A DNA stretch of 64,000 nucleotides from Algibacter pacificus (lineage in GTDB: Bacteria > Bacteroidota > Bacteroidia > Flavobacteriales > Flavobacteriaceae): assembly GCF_008033385.1 (NCBI RefSeq), contig NZ_VOGY01000008.1, forward strand, positions 62,001 to 126,000, given 5' to 3'. Of this stretch, positions 1-8,725 are shown one piece after another. The position numbers were made by a program, and so were the translations under genes. The notes beneath the pieces are model-generated. The model did no database searches and was not told where the DNA came from. It was given only the letters and a program-made list of their open reading frames with translations. Position 1 is the stretch's first letter. Every line of letters begins with the position of its first letter.

Positions 1-181
1 AAAATTTATAAAAGATACAACTCCAGCAATAAACATAAAATGAACCCCATTCCTGTATGTGATATTCCTAGTAGTTTAATGTAATTTTTGCGAATTAACT
101 CAAAAAACCCTACTTTTGTAATGAGCTTTTTTAATACTCTTTTTTTTTCTCTCAATCCCTAAGGAAAAAGCTCAAAATATT

Positions 182-814
182 ATGATAAAATTATTAATAG
201 CAGACAATCATCCTATAACAAGGAAAGGTTTGGAAATGCTTTTTTCAGCATCTCCAAACATTGAAATTATCGGAAGTCTTCAAGATGGCAATGACATCTT
301 AGATTTTGTCCGAAAAAATGAAGTAGACATTATCCTAACCGAAGCTAATTTCCCTAAGCTTAATGGATTAACACTTTTGAGGTATTTAAAAAATGAATTC
401 CCTCATATTAAAACCGTTATTTTTAGCAGTGAACCTGAAGAAGTTTACGCCATAAACGCTATAAAAGCTGGGGCTTCTGGATTTATTCACAAATCTGTAA
501 ATGTAATCACCATTAATGAAGCTTTAGTAAAAGTGCATGAAGGCGAAATTTATTTAAGTGACGAGTTATCTAAACAACTTGCATTAGGAAAACGTGCGAA
601 CAAAGACACAGGTAATTTCTACAAAAAACTATCCACTAGAGAAGCTGAAGTTTTAAAACTTCTAACTATAGGCAGAAAAAACAAAGAAATATCTAAAGAA
701 TTAGATATTAACGAAAAAACAGTAAGTACGTACAAAGCGCGATTAATGCGTAAATTAAAAGTAACAAACTTAATTGATTTAGTGAATCAAGCAAAATTAG
801 CCGAACACTTATAG
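182..814 (+). CDS. LuxR/NarL-type response regulator with non-canonical receiver
   Basis: The 210-residue protein has a CheY-like receiver (about residues 1-120) and a LuxR/FixJ helix-turn-helix (about 145-205; LSTREAEVLKLL, then KEISKELDINEKTVSTY). It should be a cytoplasmic DNA-binding regulator. In NarL-type receivers the phospho-acceptor Asp sits in a stretch like LLDLNMP; here the aligned stretch is LTEANFP, so Glu54 replaces Asp. The first acidic pair is also weakened (ADNHP instead of DDHP). The Ser in IFSSEP and the Lys in FIHKSV are kept. Phosphorylation is therefore doubtful, and a constitutively active or phosphorylation-independent role is inferred. No histidine kinase lies next to it. 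Its last 6 bases overlap the end of the convergent dnaG. The target genes are unknown. Confidence 0.9.
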   Translation: MIKLLIADNHPITRKGLEMLFSASPNIEIIGSLQDGNDILDFVRKNEVDIILTEANFPKLNGLTLLRYLKNEFPHIKTVIFSSEPEEVYAINAIKAGASGFIHKSVNVITINEALVKVHEGEIYLSDELSKQLALGKRANKDTGNFYKKLSTREAEVLKLLTIGRKNKEISKELDINEKTVSTYKARLMRKLKVTNLIDLVNQAKLAEHL

Positions 815-2833
815 TACACGGTTTAATTTTCTTGACAACAACATTTTAAGACCCGAATAGTCTCTTACTTCTTCAAGTATGTTTCTATTCGAGTCTTTTT
901 TATTTTGCATGGTTTCTTGCTGAAATTCCTTTACTTTTTGATCTATTAAAAAACAACGCAAACTCAAAATGGTTTCACTTACCAATTGTGCAATGGTTGT
1001 TTTTTTCTCCTTCGGAAAAATATTCATTCTATTCCAATTATCTAAAGCATAACGCTCATCGTCCATTAAAATAGTGGTAATTTCACTAGACATATCTGTA
1101 CTTACTGAATTAATAAACGTTTTTAATTCAAAATTCGGATCCTGATTTAATCGTTCAATGATAGCATAATACAAATCTTTGAATTGCGTATTAGTAAACT
1201 GCATTTCATCATCTTGTAAATCCAAAAATATTTTCTCGTAAACTTTAGCTTGATGCACTACGGGTTCTAAACCTAAATCCCCTTTATCATTTTCCTTTAA
1301 AACTAAATCCTCAAACTCTTCCACCTCGTTACCATAAAGCAATAAAATTTCAATAATTTTTCGTTCTAAAAGATATTGAACATCTACTTTTTTTACTGGC
1401 TCATCTTTTTTCTTAACAACCTCAAAAGGATAATTATCTGGTGGCCCTTCACGCGGGTCTTGATTCGGATCCATATTAGGATCTTGATTATAACTCTTTT
1501 TAATAGCAGCTTGCTTCGAGTTATCACTAGCCGTTTTACTATCAATTTGTGCCAGTGTACTAAATAACACCGATTCGCTAATATCCATAATACGCGCACA
1601 CTCCTGAATATAAATTTCTTTCTTTATATGATCGGGAATTTTAGAAATACTATTTACAATATCTCTAACCGTATCGGCCTTTTTTATCGGATCATTTTTA
1701 GACTCTTCAAATAAAATAGAGGCTTTAAACTGAATAAAATCTTTAGCGTTTTCAGATAAATAAGTGGTTACCTCTTCCAACGAATTTTGTTTTGCAAAAC
1801 TATCTGGATCTTCACCTTCTGGAAAGGTACACACCTTAACATTCATACCTTGTTCCAGAATTAAATCGATACCACGCAAAGAAGCTCGCATACCCGCTGC
1901 ATCACCATCAAAAAGCACGGTGATATTTTTGGTTAGCCTATTTATTAACCGAATTTGATCGGGTGTTAACGCCGTACCAGATGATGCCACAACATTGGTA
2001 ATCCCCCGTTGATGGAACTGAATAACATCGGTATACCCTTCAACTAAATAACAATTATCCTCTTTTGCTATACTTTGCTTGGCATGATAAATTCCATAAA
2101 GTACTTTACTTTTGTGGTAAATATCACTTTCTGGCGAATTCATGTATTTAGCCGCCTTTTTATCGAGCACCAAAATACGTCCGCCAAAACCTAATACGCG
2201 ACCACTCATACTTTTTATAGGAAACAAAACACGTCCTTTAAAACGATCGAAACGCTTATCTCCTTTAACAATGGTTAGTCCGGTTTTAGCTAAATAATCA
2301 ATATTATAACCTTGCTTTAAAGCCTCGTCGGTAAACCCTTGCCATTCGTTTAAAGAATAACCTAAATCGAATTTTTTTATCGTTTCTTCTGTAAAACCGC
2401 GTTGTTTAAAATAGCTTAAACCAATAGAGCGTCCTTGATCGGTTTTATGTAAAATGTTTTGAAAATAAGTATTTGCAAATTCACTTACTAAATACAAGCT
2501 TTCTCGTTCATTAGCCTGTTCTTTTTGCTCGTTAGATTGCTCCGTTTCTTCAATTTCAATATTGTATTTTTTTGCTAAATACTTTATAGCTTCTGGGTAA
2601 GTAAAATGCTCGTGTTCCATTAAAAAAGACACCGCTGTCCCACCTTTTCCTGTAGAAAAATCTTTCCAGATTTGCTTTACTGGTGACACCATAAAACTCG
2701 GAGAACGCTCGTCGCTAAAAGGACTTAAACCTTTAAAGTTACTTCCCGCTTTTTTTAAATTTACAAAATCGCCAATAACCTCCTCTACTCGGGCGGTTTC
2801 AAAAACTAAATCTATGGATGCTGGTGATATCAA
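809..2833 (-). CDS. dnaG: DNA primase DnaG with degenerate zinc-finger domain
   Basis: Primase that makes RNA primers at the replication fork. The 674 residues show an N-terminal CHC2-like domain (about 1-95), the primase catalytic core (about 120-250), a TOPRIM domain with CYLVEGYTDVI and VLFDGDAAG, and a C-terminal helicase-binding part. In the N-terminal domain the four usual zinc ligands are replaced: the positions of CPFH read SPFS (Ser37, Ser40) and those of HCFGC read KDFST (Asp58, Thr61), while the surrounding GLSPF, SPSFMVSPVKQIW and GKGG framework is kept. This looks like lineage-wide loss of zinc binding rather than decay, since the reading frame is intact. The gene is convergent with the response regulator, overlapping by 6 bp. 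Confidence 0.97.
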   Translation of the reverse strand: MISPASIDLVFETARVEEVIGDFVNLKKAGSNFKGLSPFSDERSPSFMVSPVKQIWKDFSTGKGGTAVSFLMEHEHFTYPEAIKYLAKKYNIEIEETEQSNEQKEQANERESLYLVSEFANTYFQNILHKTDQGRSIGLSYFKQRGFTEETIKKFDLGYSLNEWQGFTDEALKQGYNIDYLAKTGLTIVKGDKRFDRFKGRVLFPIKSMSGRVLGFGGRILVLDKKAAKYMNSPESDIYHKSKVLYGIYHAKQSIAKEDNCYLVEGYTDVIQFHQRGITNVVASSGTALTPDQIRLINRLTKNITVLFDGDAAGMRASLRGIDLILEQGMNVKVCTFPEGEDPDSFAKQNSLEEVTTYLSENAKDFIQFKASILFEESKNDPIKKADTVRDIVNSISKIPDHIKKEIYIQECARIMDISESVLFSTLAQIDSKTASDNSKQAAIKKSYNQDPNMDPNQDPREGPPDNYPFEVVKKKDEPVKKVDVQYLLERKIIEILLLYGNEVEEFEDLVLKENDKGDLGLEPVVHQAKVYEKIFLDLQDDEMQFTNTQFKDLYYAIIERLNQDPNFELKTFINSVSTDMSSEITTILMDDERYALDNWNRMNIFPKEKKTTIAQLVSETILSLRCFLIDQKVKEFQQETMQNKKDSNRNILEEVRDYSGLKMLLSRKLNRVL

Positions 2834-2905
2834 ATTTAAGATGCTTTTTTATTAAAAATAATAAGAATTTGAAATGCTTCTACTGAATTAAAAACAGATG
2901 AAAAT

Positions 2906-3604
2906 TTAACAAAATTCAGCCTCGAAAAGTGTTGTAAAATGTTTCAATATTTTTTCTTTCACCTCGTTTTCATCGACTGTTTTTTGAGCCAATTCTACGT
3001 TAAGGGATGTTACGGCTTTACCACGAATTCCGCAGGGAATGATATTATCGAAATACCCCAAATCGGCATTCACATTAAGCGCAAATCCATGCATAGTTAC
3101 CCAACGGCTAGCACGCACACCCATAGCGCAAATTTTTCGAGCAAAAGGTGTTCCCACATCTAGCCAAACGCCTGTTTCTCCCGGGCTTCGTTCTGCTTTT
3201 ATGCCGTATTCCTCTAAAGTTAAAATAATAACTTCTTCTAAAAAACGTAAATATTTGTGTATATCGGTAAAAAAGTTTTCTAAATCCAAAATAGGATACC
3301 CCACTATTTGCCCAGGCCCATGATAAGTAATATCTCCACCACGGTTAATTTTGTAAAACGTTGCTCCCTTATCGGCAAGTTGCGCTTCAGTTAAAAGTAA
3401 ATTAGACAAATGTCCACTTTTTCCCAAAGTATAAACATGCGGATGCGTAACAAACAAAAAATAGTTTTTGGTTTTTAGAGCGGTTTCCTCTCTCCTATTC
3501 TTTATTTTTGTATCAACGATTTCCTTAAACAAGACTTCTTGGTAATCCCAAGTTTCTTTGTAGTCTTTGTAACCTAAATCCTGCAGTTCAATTTGCTTAT
3601 TCAT
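2906..3604 (-). CDS. lipB: Octanoyltransferase LipB
   Basis: Transfers octanoyl groups from acyl carrier protein to lipoyl domains, the first step of endogenous lipoate synthesis. Family signatures are RGGDITYHGPGQIVGYPI, the lysine region RKICAMGVRASRW and the catalytic-Cys stretch NIIPCGI. The start is placed at the ATG of MNKQIEL; the in-frame TTG three codons upstream lies inside a minus-strand TAATTTTG promoter element (3611-3618), so it cannot start translation of a transcript made from that promoter. The resulting leader would be only a few bases. It is divergent from the cupin gene. LipA is not seen here. Confidence 0.95.
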   Translation of the reverse strand: MNKQIELQDLGYKDYKETWDYQEVLFKEIVDTKIKNRREETALKTKNYFLFVTHPHVYTLGKSGHLSNLLLTEAQLADKGATFYKINRGGDITYHGPGQIVGYPILDLENFFTDIHKYLRFLEEVIILTLEEYGIKAERSPGETGVWLDVGTPFARKICAMGVRASRWVTMHGFALNVNADLGYFDNIIPCGIRGKAVTSLNVELAQKTVDENEVKEKILKHFTTLFEAEFC

Positions 3605-3610
3605 AGGATA

Positions 3611-3618
3611 CAAAATTA
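3611..3618 (-). promoter_or_regulatory. lipB -7 promoter element
   Basis: The minus strand reads TAATTTTG, matching the Bacteroidota -7 consensus TAnnTTTG. Only 6 bases separate it from the lipB ATG, so the transcript would be nearly leaderless. No TTTG is seen 19 bases upstream. Confidence 0.5.
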
Positions 3619-3677
3619 CAATATTTTAAGGAAAAGCTTGAACTAAAAAAGCATTAAGACAAAAGCAAAATAAAAAT

Positions 3678-4046
3678 ATGTCTAAAAAGAAATACACCGT
3701 TCAAAACACCCCTTTTATTGTACCAACGACCGATGGCAAAGTCATTAAAGAGCATTTTGGAAACACTACAGACGGCAATAAAGCGATTAGCATTGCACAC
3801 ATGAAAGCGCCTGCAGGTTGGAGTGAACCTTTTCAAACTCCCGAATTTGACGAATATACTTTTATAATAAGTGGTAAAAAGCAATTTAATATTGAAGGAG
3901 AGACTATTATATTAGAAGCTGGTCAATCTATTAAAATTGAACGACATACCCGTGTACAATACTCGAATCCTTTTACAGAAGTTTGTGAATATATTGCGAT
4001 TTGTACCCCTGCCTTTTCAATCGATTTAGTAAACAGAGAAGATTAA
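3678..4046 (+). CDS. Small cupin-fold protein
   Basis: A 122-residue single-domain cupin. The stretch AGWSEPFQTPEFDEYTFIISG and the later GQSIKIERHTRVQYSNP follow the two cupin motifs, but the first motif has few of the classical metal-binding histidines, so metal binding is uncertain. No signal peptide is present, so it is likely cytoplasmic. It sits 2 bases upstream of an alpha/beta hydrolase gene, suggesting a two-gene unit. Substrate and role are unknown. Confidence 0.8.
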   Translation: MSKKKYTVQNTPFIVPTTDGKVIKEHFGNTTDGNKAISIAHMKAPAGWSEPFQTPEFDEYTFIISGKKQFNIEGETIILEAGQSIKIERHTRVQYSNPFTEVCEYIAICTPAFSIDLVNRED

Positions 4047-4048
4047 AA

Positions 4049-4876
4049 ATGAAAAAATACATCCCTAAAATTATTGGTTCTAGCATAAATACCATTGGCA
4101 TGGTGTCTCCGCAATATGCCGCTCATTTATCTATGACCTTGTTTTCTTCCCCTAAAAAAGGAAAAACAAACGAAAAACAAGAAACTTATTTAAAAAGCGC
4201 CAAACAAGACGAGCTAATCTGTAATAAGATTCCTATTAAAACCTATCAATGGGCTGGCAAAAAGGACACCATTTTATTGGCACACGGTTGGGAAAGCAAT
4301 AGCTACCGTTGGAAAGATTTAATTGAACTTTTAAAAGCTGAAGATTATAACATTGTGGCTTTGGATGCGCCTGCTCACGGAAATTCTGGCGGAAAACTTT
4401 TTAATGCTTTAATTTATTCTGAATGTATCCATGCGGTAGCAAAAGCATTCAATGCATCAGTAATTATTGGGCATTCGGTTGGAGGTATGGCAACTGCTTT
4501 CGGAAATTATAATTACCCTTTAGAATCTATAAAAAAACTTATCCTTTTAGGCGCACCAGCCGATTTTACAGGTGTTTTTTCGAGATATATAAATATGATG
4601 GGATACAACAATAAAGTTTCTAAAGCTATGGATAAATACGTTTTAAAGCGTTTTAACCATTTACCAGATTATTTTGACGCCTCAAAATTCACCAAAGATT
4701 TTAAAGCCAAAGGACTAATTGTTCACGATAAAAAAGACCGAATTATTCCTTATAAAGATGGATTAAAATATAAACACAACTACACTAACTCCCAGTTTGT
4801 TTCCTCTACAGGCTTTGGACATGGTTTAAAATCGGAACTTATTTACAATCATATTTTAGACTTTTTAAACACTTAA
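4049..4876 (+). CDS. Alpha/beta hydrolase
   Basis: Predicted serine hydrolase of 275 residues. The nucleophile elbow is GHSVGG, the oxyanion region is HGWESNSYRW, and the terminal catalytic His lies in GFGHGLKSE. The substrate is unknown. The start is set at the ATG two bases after the cupin stop codon (MKKYIPKI). An upstream in-frame ATG at 4001 lies inside the cupin gene and is less likely. Tight spacing suggests co-transcription with the cupin. Confidence 0.85.
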   Translation: MKKYIPKIIGSSINTIGMVSPQYAAHLSMTLFSSPKKGKTNEKQETYLKSAKQDELICNKIPIKTYQWAGKKDTILLAHGWESNSYRWKDLIELLKAEDYNIVALDAPAHGNSGGKLFNALIYSECIHAVAKAFNASVIIGHSVGGMATAFGNYNYPLESIKKLILLGAPADFTGVFSRYINMMGYNNKVSKAMDKYVLKRFNHLPDYFDASKFTKDFKAKGLIVHDKKDRIIPYKDGLKYKHNYTNSQFVSSTGFGHGLKSELIYNHILDFLNT

Positions 4877-4882
4877 ATACCC

Positions 4883-4890
4883 TATTTTTG
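4883..4890 (+). promoter_or_regulatory. -7 promoter element of the rluF-like gene
   Basis: TATTTTTG matches TAnnTTTG and ends 4 bases before the ATG at 4895, implying a leaderless or near-leaderless mRNA. It lies 7 bases past the stop codon of the hydrolase gene. Confidence 0.5.
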
Positions 4891-4894
4891 CAGG

Positions 4895-5647
4895 ATGGAA
4901 GTACAATTAAAACGTATTAATAAATTTTTAAGTGAAGTTGGTTATTGCTCACGTCGAGAAGCTGATAAACTTATAGATGCTGGAAGAGTGACTATTAACG
5001 GAACCGTTCCTGAAATGGGGACAAAAATAGCTCCTAACGATGTGGTTTGTGTAGATGGTAAAGAAATTACCAACACGAAAACTTCGTTTGTGTATTTAGC
5101 ATTTAATAAACCCGTTGGTATTGTTTGTACTACAGATACATCTGTAGAAAGAGATAATATTATCGATTTTATAAATTACCCGAAACGTATTTTCCCTATC
5201 GGAAGATTAGATAAGCCTAGTGAGGGTTTAATCCTGCTAACCGATGATGGCGATATTGTAAACAAAATACTTCGCGCAAGTAACAATCACGAAAAAGAAT
5301 ACATCGTAACTGTTGACAAGCCCATTTCTCAAACATTTATTGAACGCATGGCGGGCGGTATTCCTTTGGAAGAATTAAAGAAAACTACCAAGAAATGTGA
5401 GGTTCAAAAAATAAACACTTATACGTTTAAAATTATTTTGACACAAGGTTTAAACCGTCAAATTCGTCGAATGTGTGATTACTTAAATTATGAAGTTCAG
5501 ACTTTAAAACGTGTTCGAATTATGAATATTAAACTCGATATGCCCATTGGTGAATATCGCGAATTAAGCAAGGAAGAATTTATAGATTTAAATAAACTGT
5601 TGGAAGATTCAACCAAAACGTATGAAAACAATAAAAAACGAAAATAA
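4895..5647 (+). CDS. rluF: RluF-type 23S rRNA pseudouridine synthase
   Basis: Isomerises a uridine in 23S rRNA. An N-terminal S4 RNA-binding domain (RINKFLSEVGYCSRREADKLI, about 6-65) precedes a TruA/RsuA-type catalytic domain with the Asp motif IGRLDKPSEGLILLTDDG and the C-terminal motif GLNRQIRRMC. The 250-residue length and motif order fit RluF, whose E. coli homologue modifies U2604; RluB is the main alternative. A TAnnTTTG element ends 4 bases before the ATG. A strong hairpin terminator follows. Confidence 0.85.
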   Translation: MEVQLKRINKFLSEVGYCSRREADKLIDAGRVTINGTVPEMGTKIAPNDVVCVDGKEITNTKTSFVYLAFNKPVGIVCTTDTSVERDNIIDFINYPKRIFPIGRLDKPSEGLILLTDDGDIVNKILRASNNHEKEYIVTVDKPISQTFIERMAGGIPLEELKKTTKKCEVQKINTYTFKIILTQGLNRQIRRMCDYLNYEVQTLKRVRIMNIKLDMPIGEYRELSKEEFIDLNKLLEDSTKTYENNKKRK

Positions 5648-5669
5648 TACCCATTAAAATTACTCACAT

Positions 5670-5711
5670 AAAAAAGCCTCAAAAAAAAATTAAATTTTTG
5701 AGGCTTTTTTT
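5670..5711. terminator. Bidirectional intrinsic terminator
   Basis: The stem AGCCTCAAAAA / TTTTTGAGGCT is flanked by A and T tracts. It can end the rluF-like transcript from the left and folD from the right. Confidence 0.85.
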
Positions 5712-5732
5712 ATATCAATATTAAAAATACTT

Positions 5733-6608
5733 TTACATATTTCTTTCTCTTGCTAACAAGGTATTTTTAAGCAACATGGCAATCGTCATTGGTCCAACAC
5801 CTCCTGGAACTGGTGTAATATAACTTGCTTTTTGACTTACACTTTCAAAATGCACATCTCCTGCTAGTCTGTAGCCATTCTTTTTAGTAGCATCTGGTAC
5901 ACGTGTAATTCCAACATCGATAATAACCACATCTTCTTTAACCATATCTCCAGTTAAAAATTCTGAAATTCCAATTGCTGCCACAACAATATCGGCCCCT
6001 AAAGTAATTTCTTTTAAGTTTTTAGAACGACTGTGCACAACGGTTACTGTAGCATCTCCAGCTTTTCTTTTCTGACTCATTAAAATACTCATTGGGCGAC
6101 CAACAATATGACTTCTGCCTAAAACAACTACATTTTTACCAGAAGTTTCTATTTGATAACGTTCTAACAACTCCATAATACCGTAAGGAGTTGCTGGTAA
6201 AAAAGTAGGCAAATCTAAAGCCATTTTCCCAACGTTTGTTGGATGAAAACCATCGACATCTTTATCTGGGTTTACAGCCATTAAAACCTTTTGCTCATCG
6301 ATATGTTTTGGCAATGGTAATTGCACTATAAAACCATCAATATCGACGTCCGTATTTAATTGGTGAATTTTTTCAAGTAATTCTTCTTCGGTAGTATAAT
6401 CTGGCAAATCGATTAAAGTCGAGTTAAAACCAACACGCTCACAAGCTTTTACTTTTGCCCCAACGTAAGTCATACTAGCTCCATCGGTTCCTACTAAAAT
6501 AGCAGCAAGATGTGGCACTTTCTCTCCTTTAGAAACCATAGCAGATACGTGCTCTGCGATTTCGTCTTTAATATCGTTACTTACTTTTTTTCCGTCTAAA
6601 ATTGTCAT
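5733..6608 (-). CDS. folD: Bifunctional methylenetetrahydrofolate dehydrogenase/cyclohydrolase FolD
   Basis: Interconverts 5,10-methylene-, methenyl- and 10-formyl-tetrahydrofolate using NADP. Seen motifs are the Tyr/Lys active-site region [29 protein letters not shown], the nucleotide-binding [13 protein letters not shown] and the C-terminal signature [14 protein letters not shown]. The 291-residue length is normal. It is followed in the same orientation by no gene, and preceded upstream by the four-helix-bundle cassette and ffh. Confidence 0.97.
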   Translation of the reverse strand: MTILDGKKVSNDIKDEIAEHVSAMVSKGEKVPHLAAILVGTDGASMTYVGAKVKACERVGFNSTLIDLPDYTTEEELLEKIHQLNTDVDIDGFIVQLPLPKHIDEQKVLMAVNPDKDVDGFHPTNVGKMALDLPTFLPATPYGIMELLERYQIETSGKNVVVLGRSHIVGRPMSILMSQKRKAGDATVTVVHSRSKNLKEITLGADIVVAAIGISEFLTGDMVKEDVVIIDVGITRVPDATKKNGYRLAGDVHFESVSQKASYITPVPGGVGPMTIAMLLKNTLLARERNM

Positions 6609-6624
6609 ACTTTTTAGTTTTCAG

Positions 6625-6698
6625 TCGCAGTGGCAGTCACAGTGCTTACTCTTGCGGTTATTTCTTTTCATTCGCAGTGACAGTCGCAGGGCTTACTC
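6625..6698. repeat. Two 27-bp direct repeats rich in CAGT
   Basis: Copies at 6625-6651 and 6672-6698 differ at only 3 of 27 positions and each contains degenerate CAGTnn units followed by GCTTACTC. They lie just downstream of the four-helix-bundle gene. Related ACTGAG hexamers lie on its other side, so the gene is bracketed by similar microrepeats. Confidence 0.85.
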
Positions 6699-6725
6699 GG
6701 TACTTTAAAACTGCGCTATTTTATT

Positions 6726-7100
6726 TTAATTTTCTATTTTTACTCCGAATTTCTCCGGGTTATTAATCATATAATTTATTAGTTTCCCAATCTCTTTTCC
6801 TTGTTCCGAAAATCTTGAATACTCTTCAGCGGATATATAATTGCAGGCTAAAGCAAAATCTATCCAGGTGTTTGTTTCAGAATTCTCGCCGTCGGCATCC
6901 GTTAGCTTACTAATAAAATGCTTTGGATATCGTCTTTTTCGATAGGCCTCCGCTATGTTTGCACAAACGGAACGTGAACTCCGTCTTATTTGATCGGTTA
7001 AAGAATAGGTCTCTTCCTTCGGAAACCTTTTTGACACATTAAAAATCTGCATTGATAAATCGAATGCTTTTTTATATGCCAATAATTCTTTAAAATCCAT
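6726..7100 (-). CDS. Four-helix bundle protein (S23 / rRNA intervening-sequence family)
   Basis: A 124-residue helical protein with the family's N-terminal DFKELLAYKKAFDLSMQIF, the central LTDQIRRSSRSVCANIAEAY and FALACNYISAEEY. Members were first found encoded inside 23S rRNA intervening sequences, but many Bacteroidota carry free-standing copies like this one. The biochemical role is unknown; the fold resembles the Avd accessory protein of diversity-generating retroelements, and no such retroelement is seen here. The gene lies between ffh and folD and is flanked on both sides by CAGT-type microrepeats, which suggests a small inserted cassette. Confidence 0.85.
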   Translation of the reverse strand: MDFKELLAYKKAFDLSMQIFNVSKRFPKEETYSLTDQIRRSSRSVCANIAEAYRKRRYPKHFISKLTDADGENSETNTWIDFALACNYISAEEYSRFSEQGKEIGKLINYMINNPEKFGVKIEN

Positions 7101-7107
7101 ACTCCAA

Positions 7108-7153
7108 CTGTAAACTGAGACTGAGACTGAGACTGAGACTGAGACTGTAAACT
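7108..7153. repeat. ACTGAG hexamer microsatellite with terminal direct repeats
   Basis: Five complete ACTGAG units plus ACTG run from 7114 to 7147. The array is bounded on each side by the 9-mer CTGTAAACT (7108-7116 and 7145-7153). It lies immediately upstream of the four-helix-bundle gene, so changes in copy number could alter promoter spacing. Confidence 0.9.
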
Positions 7154-7161
7154 AAAAAATT

Positions 7162-8490
7162 TTACTTCATATTCTTCATCATCTGCATCATCTTTTTGCC
7201 GCCACCGCCTTGCATCATCTTCATCATTTTGCTCATTTGGTTGAATTGCTTTAAAAGCTGATTAACTTGTTGTACAGATGTTCCAGATCCTTTACCTATT
7301 CTTATTTTTCTACTAGCATTTATAATAGAAGGGTTAGTTCTTTCACTTGGTGTCATAGAATGAATAATAGCTTCAATACCTTTAAAAGCATCGTCGTCGA
7401 TATCTACATCTTTAAGCATTTTACCAGCACCAGGAATCATCCCCATAAGGTCCTTCATATTTCCCATTTTCTTAATTTGCTGAATTTGCTTTAAGAAATC
7501 GTCGAAACCAAACTGATTTTTTGCAATTTTCTTTTGAAGTTTTCTGGCTTCAACTTCATCAAATTGCTCTTGTGCACGTTCTACTAACGACACCACATCC
7601 CCCATACCTAAAATACGGTCGGCCATACGTGATGGATAGAACACATCGATAGCTTCCATTTTCTCGCCAGTACCAATAAATTTAATTGGTTTATTTACTA
7701 CCGATTTAATTGTAATGGCAGCACCACCGCGCGTATCACCATCCAATTTAGTAAGGATAACCCCATCAAAATTCAATACGTCGTTAAAGGCTTTCGCTGT
7801 ATTCACCGCATCTTGCCCCGTCATAGAATCCACCACGAATAAGGTTTCTTGTGGATTTATGGCGTTATGAATATTTGAAATTTCGGTCATCATCGCCTCA
7901 TCTACAGCTAAACGCCCCGCGGTATCAATAATAACCACATTGTGTCCGTTTGCTTTTGCATGTGCAATACCTGCTTGCGAAATGGCAACAGGATCTGTAT
8001 TCCCTCTATCACTAAAAACCTCTACCCCAATTTGATCACCTACAACGTGTAACTGATCTATTGCCGCTGGACGATACACATCACAGGCTACCAATAAAGG
8101 TTTTTTAGTTTTTTTATTTTTTAAATAATTGGCCAATTTACCAGAAAAGGTTGTTTTACCAGACCCTTGTAAACCCGACATTAAAATAATGCTTGGTGTA
8201 CCAGAAAGGTTTAAACCAGCGGCATCGCCACCCATAAGTTCGGTAAGCTCATCTTTAACTAATTTAACCATTAATTGCCCTGGTTGCAGGGTGGTTAAAA
8301 CGTTTTGACCAAGTGCTTTTTCTTTTACGCGGTTGGTAAACTCTTTAGCTATTTTAAAGTTAACATCGGCATCGAGAAGGGCGCGACGAACTTCTTTTAA
8401 AGTTTCGGCTACGTTTACTTCGGTTATGCTTCCGTGACCTTTTAATACGTGTAAGGCTTTATCTAATTTATCGCTTAAATTATTGAACAT
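7162..8490 (-). CDS. ffh: Signal recognition particle protein Ffh
   Basis: GTPase that with SRP RNA targets nascent membrane proteins to FtsY and the Sec translocon. It has an N-terminal helical bundle, the G domain (P-loop SGLQGSGKTTFSGKLA, then DVYRPAAIDQL, DTAGR and TKLDGDTRGGAA) and a Met-rich M domain ending in a run of Met, Lys and Gly residues. The 442-residue length is normal. The hexamer microsatellite lies between its 3' end and the four-helix-bundle gene. Confidence 0.98.
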   Translation of the reverse strand: MFNNLSDKLDKALHVLKGHGSITEVNVAETLKEVRRALLDADVNFKIAKEFTNRVKEKALGQNVLTTLQPGQLMVKLVKDELTELMGGDAAGLNLSGTPSIILMSGLQGSGKTTFSGKLANYLKNKKTKKPLLVACDVYRPAAIDQLHVVGDQIGVEVFSDRGNTDPVAISQAGIAHAKANGHNVVIIDTAGRLAVDEAMMTEISNIHNAINPQETLFVVDSMTGQDAVNTAKAFNDVLNFDGVILTKLDGDTRGGAAITIKSVVNKPIKFIGTGEKMEAIDVFYPSRMADRILGMGDVVSLVERAQEQFDEVEARKLQKKIAKNQFGFDDFLKQIQQIKKMGNMKDLMGMIPGAGKMLKDVDIDDDAFKGIEAIIHSMTPSERTNPSIINASRKIRIGKGSGTSVQQVNQLLKQFNQMSKMMKMMQGGGGKKMMQMMKNMK

Positions 8491-8699
8491 GGGTTTTTAG
8501 TATTCTATTAGCTGTCTGCACATGGCAGCCCGCTATCTTATTAAAAATGAAGTGCAAAAATAACGAAATATTTTTGTTTTTCCTTATCTATTTATTGAAG
8601 TTGTTATAAGGATACACTTGACCACTATTGATGGCTACTAATATACTGATAGCCAAAGCAGGTTTAGAATACTAAATACCGTTTTCACAGAAGATTAAC

Positions 8700-8725
8700 C
8701 CCTAAAAACATATTAGTTTTTAGGG
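8700..8725 (-). terminator. Hairpin overlapping the stop codon of the Pmp3/YqaE gene
   Basis: A perfect 10-bp stem CCCTAAAAAC / GTTTTTAGGG encloses a 6-base loop that contains the gene's stop codon (8713-8715). A strong U tract is lacking, so it may stabilise the 3' end rather than terminate. Confidence 0.45.

Noticed and set aside
1-160. Minus-strand open frame of about 47 codons with a hydrophobic end ahead of the response regulator
   Set aside because: It has only a TTG start, low-complexity Lys-rich beginning and no known similarity; AT-rich DNA gives such frames by chance.
7114-7147. Hexamer array considered as a CRISPR-like repeat
   Set aside because: Units are 6 bases with no spacers, so it is a microsatellite.
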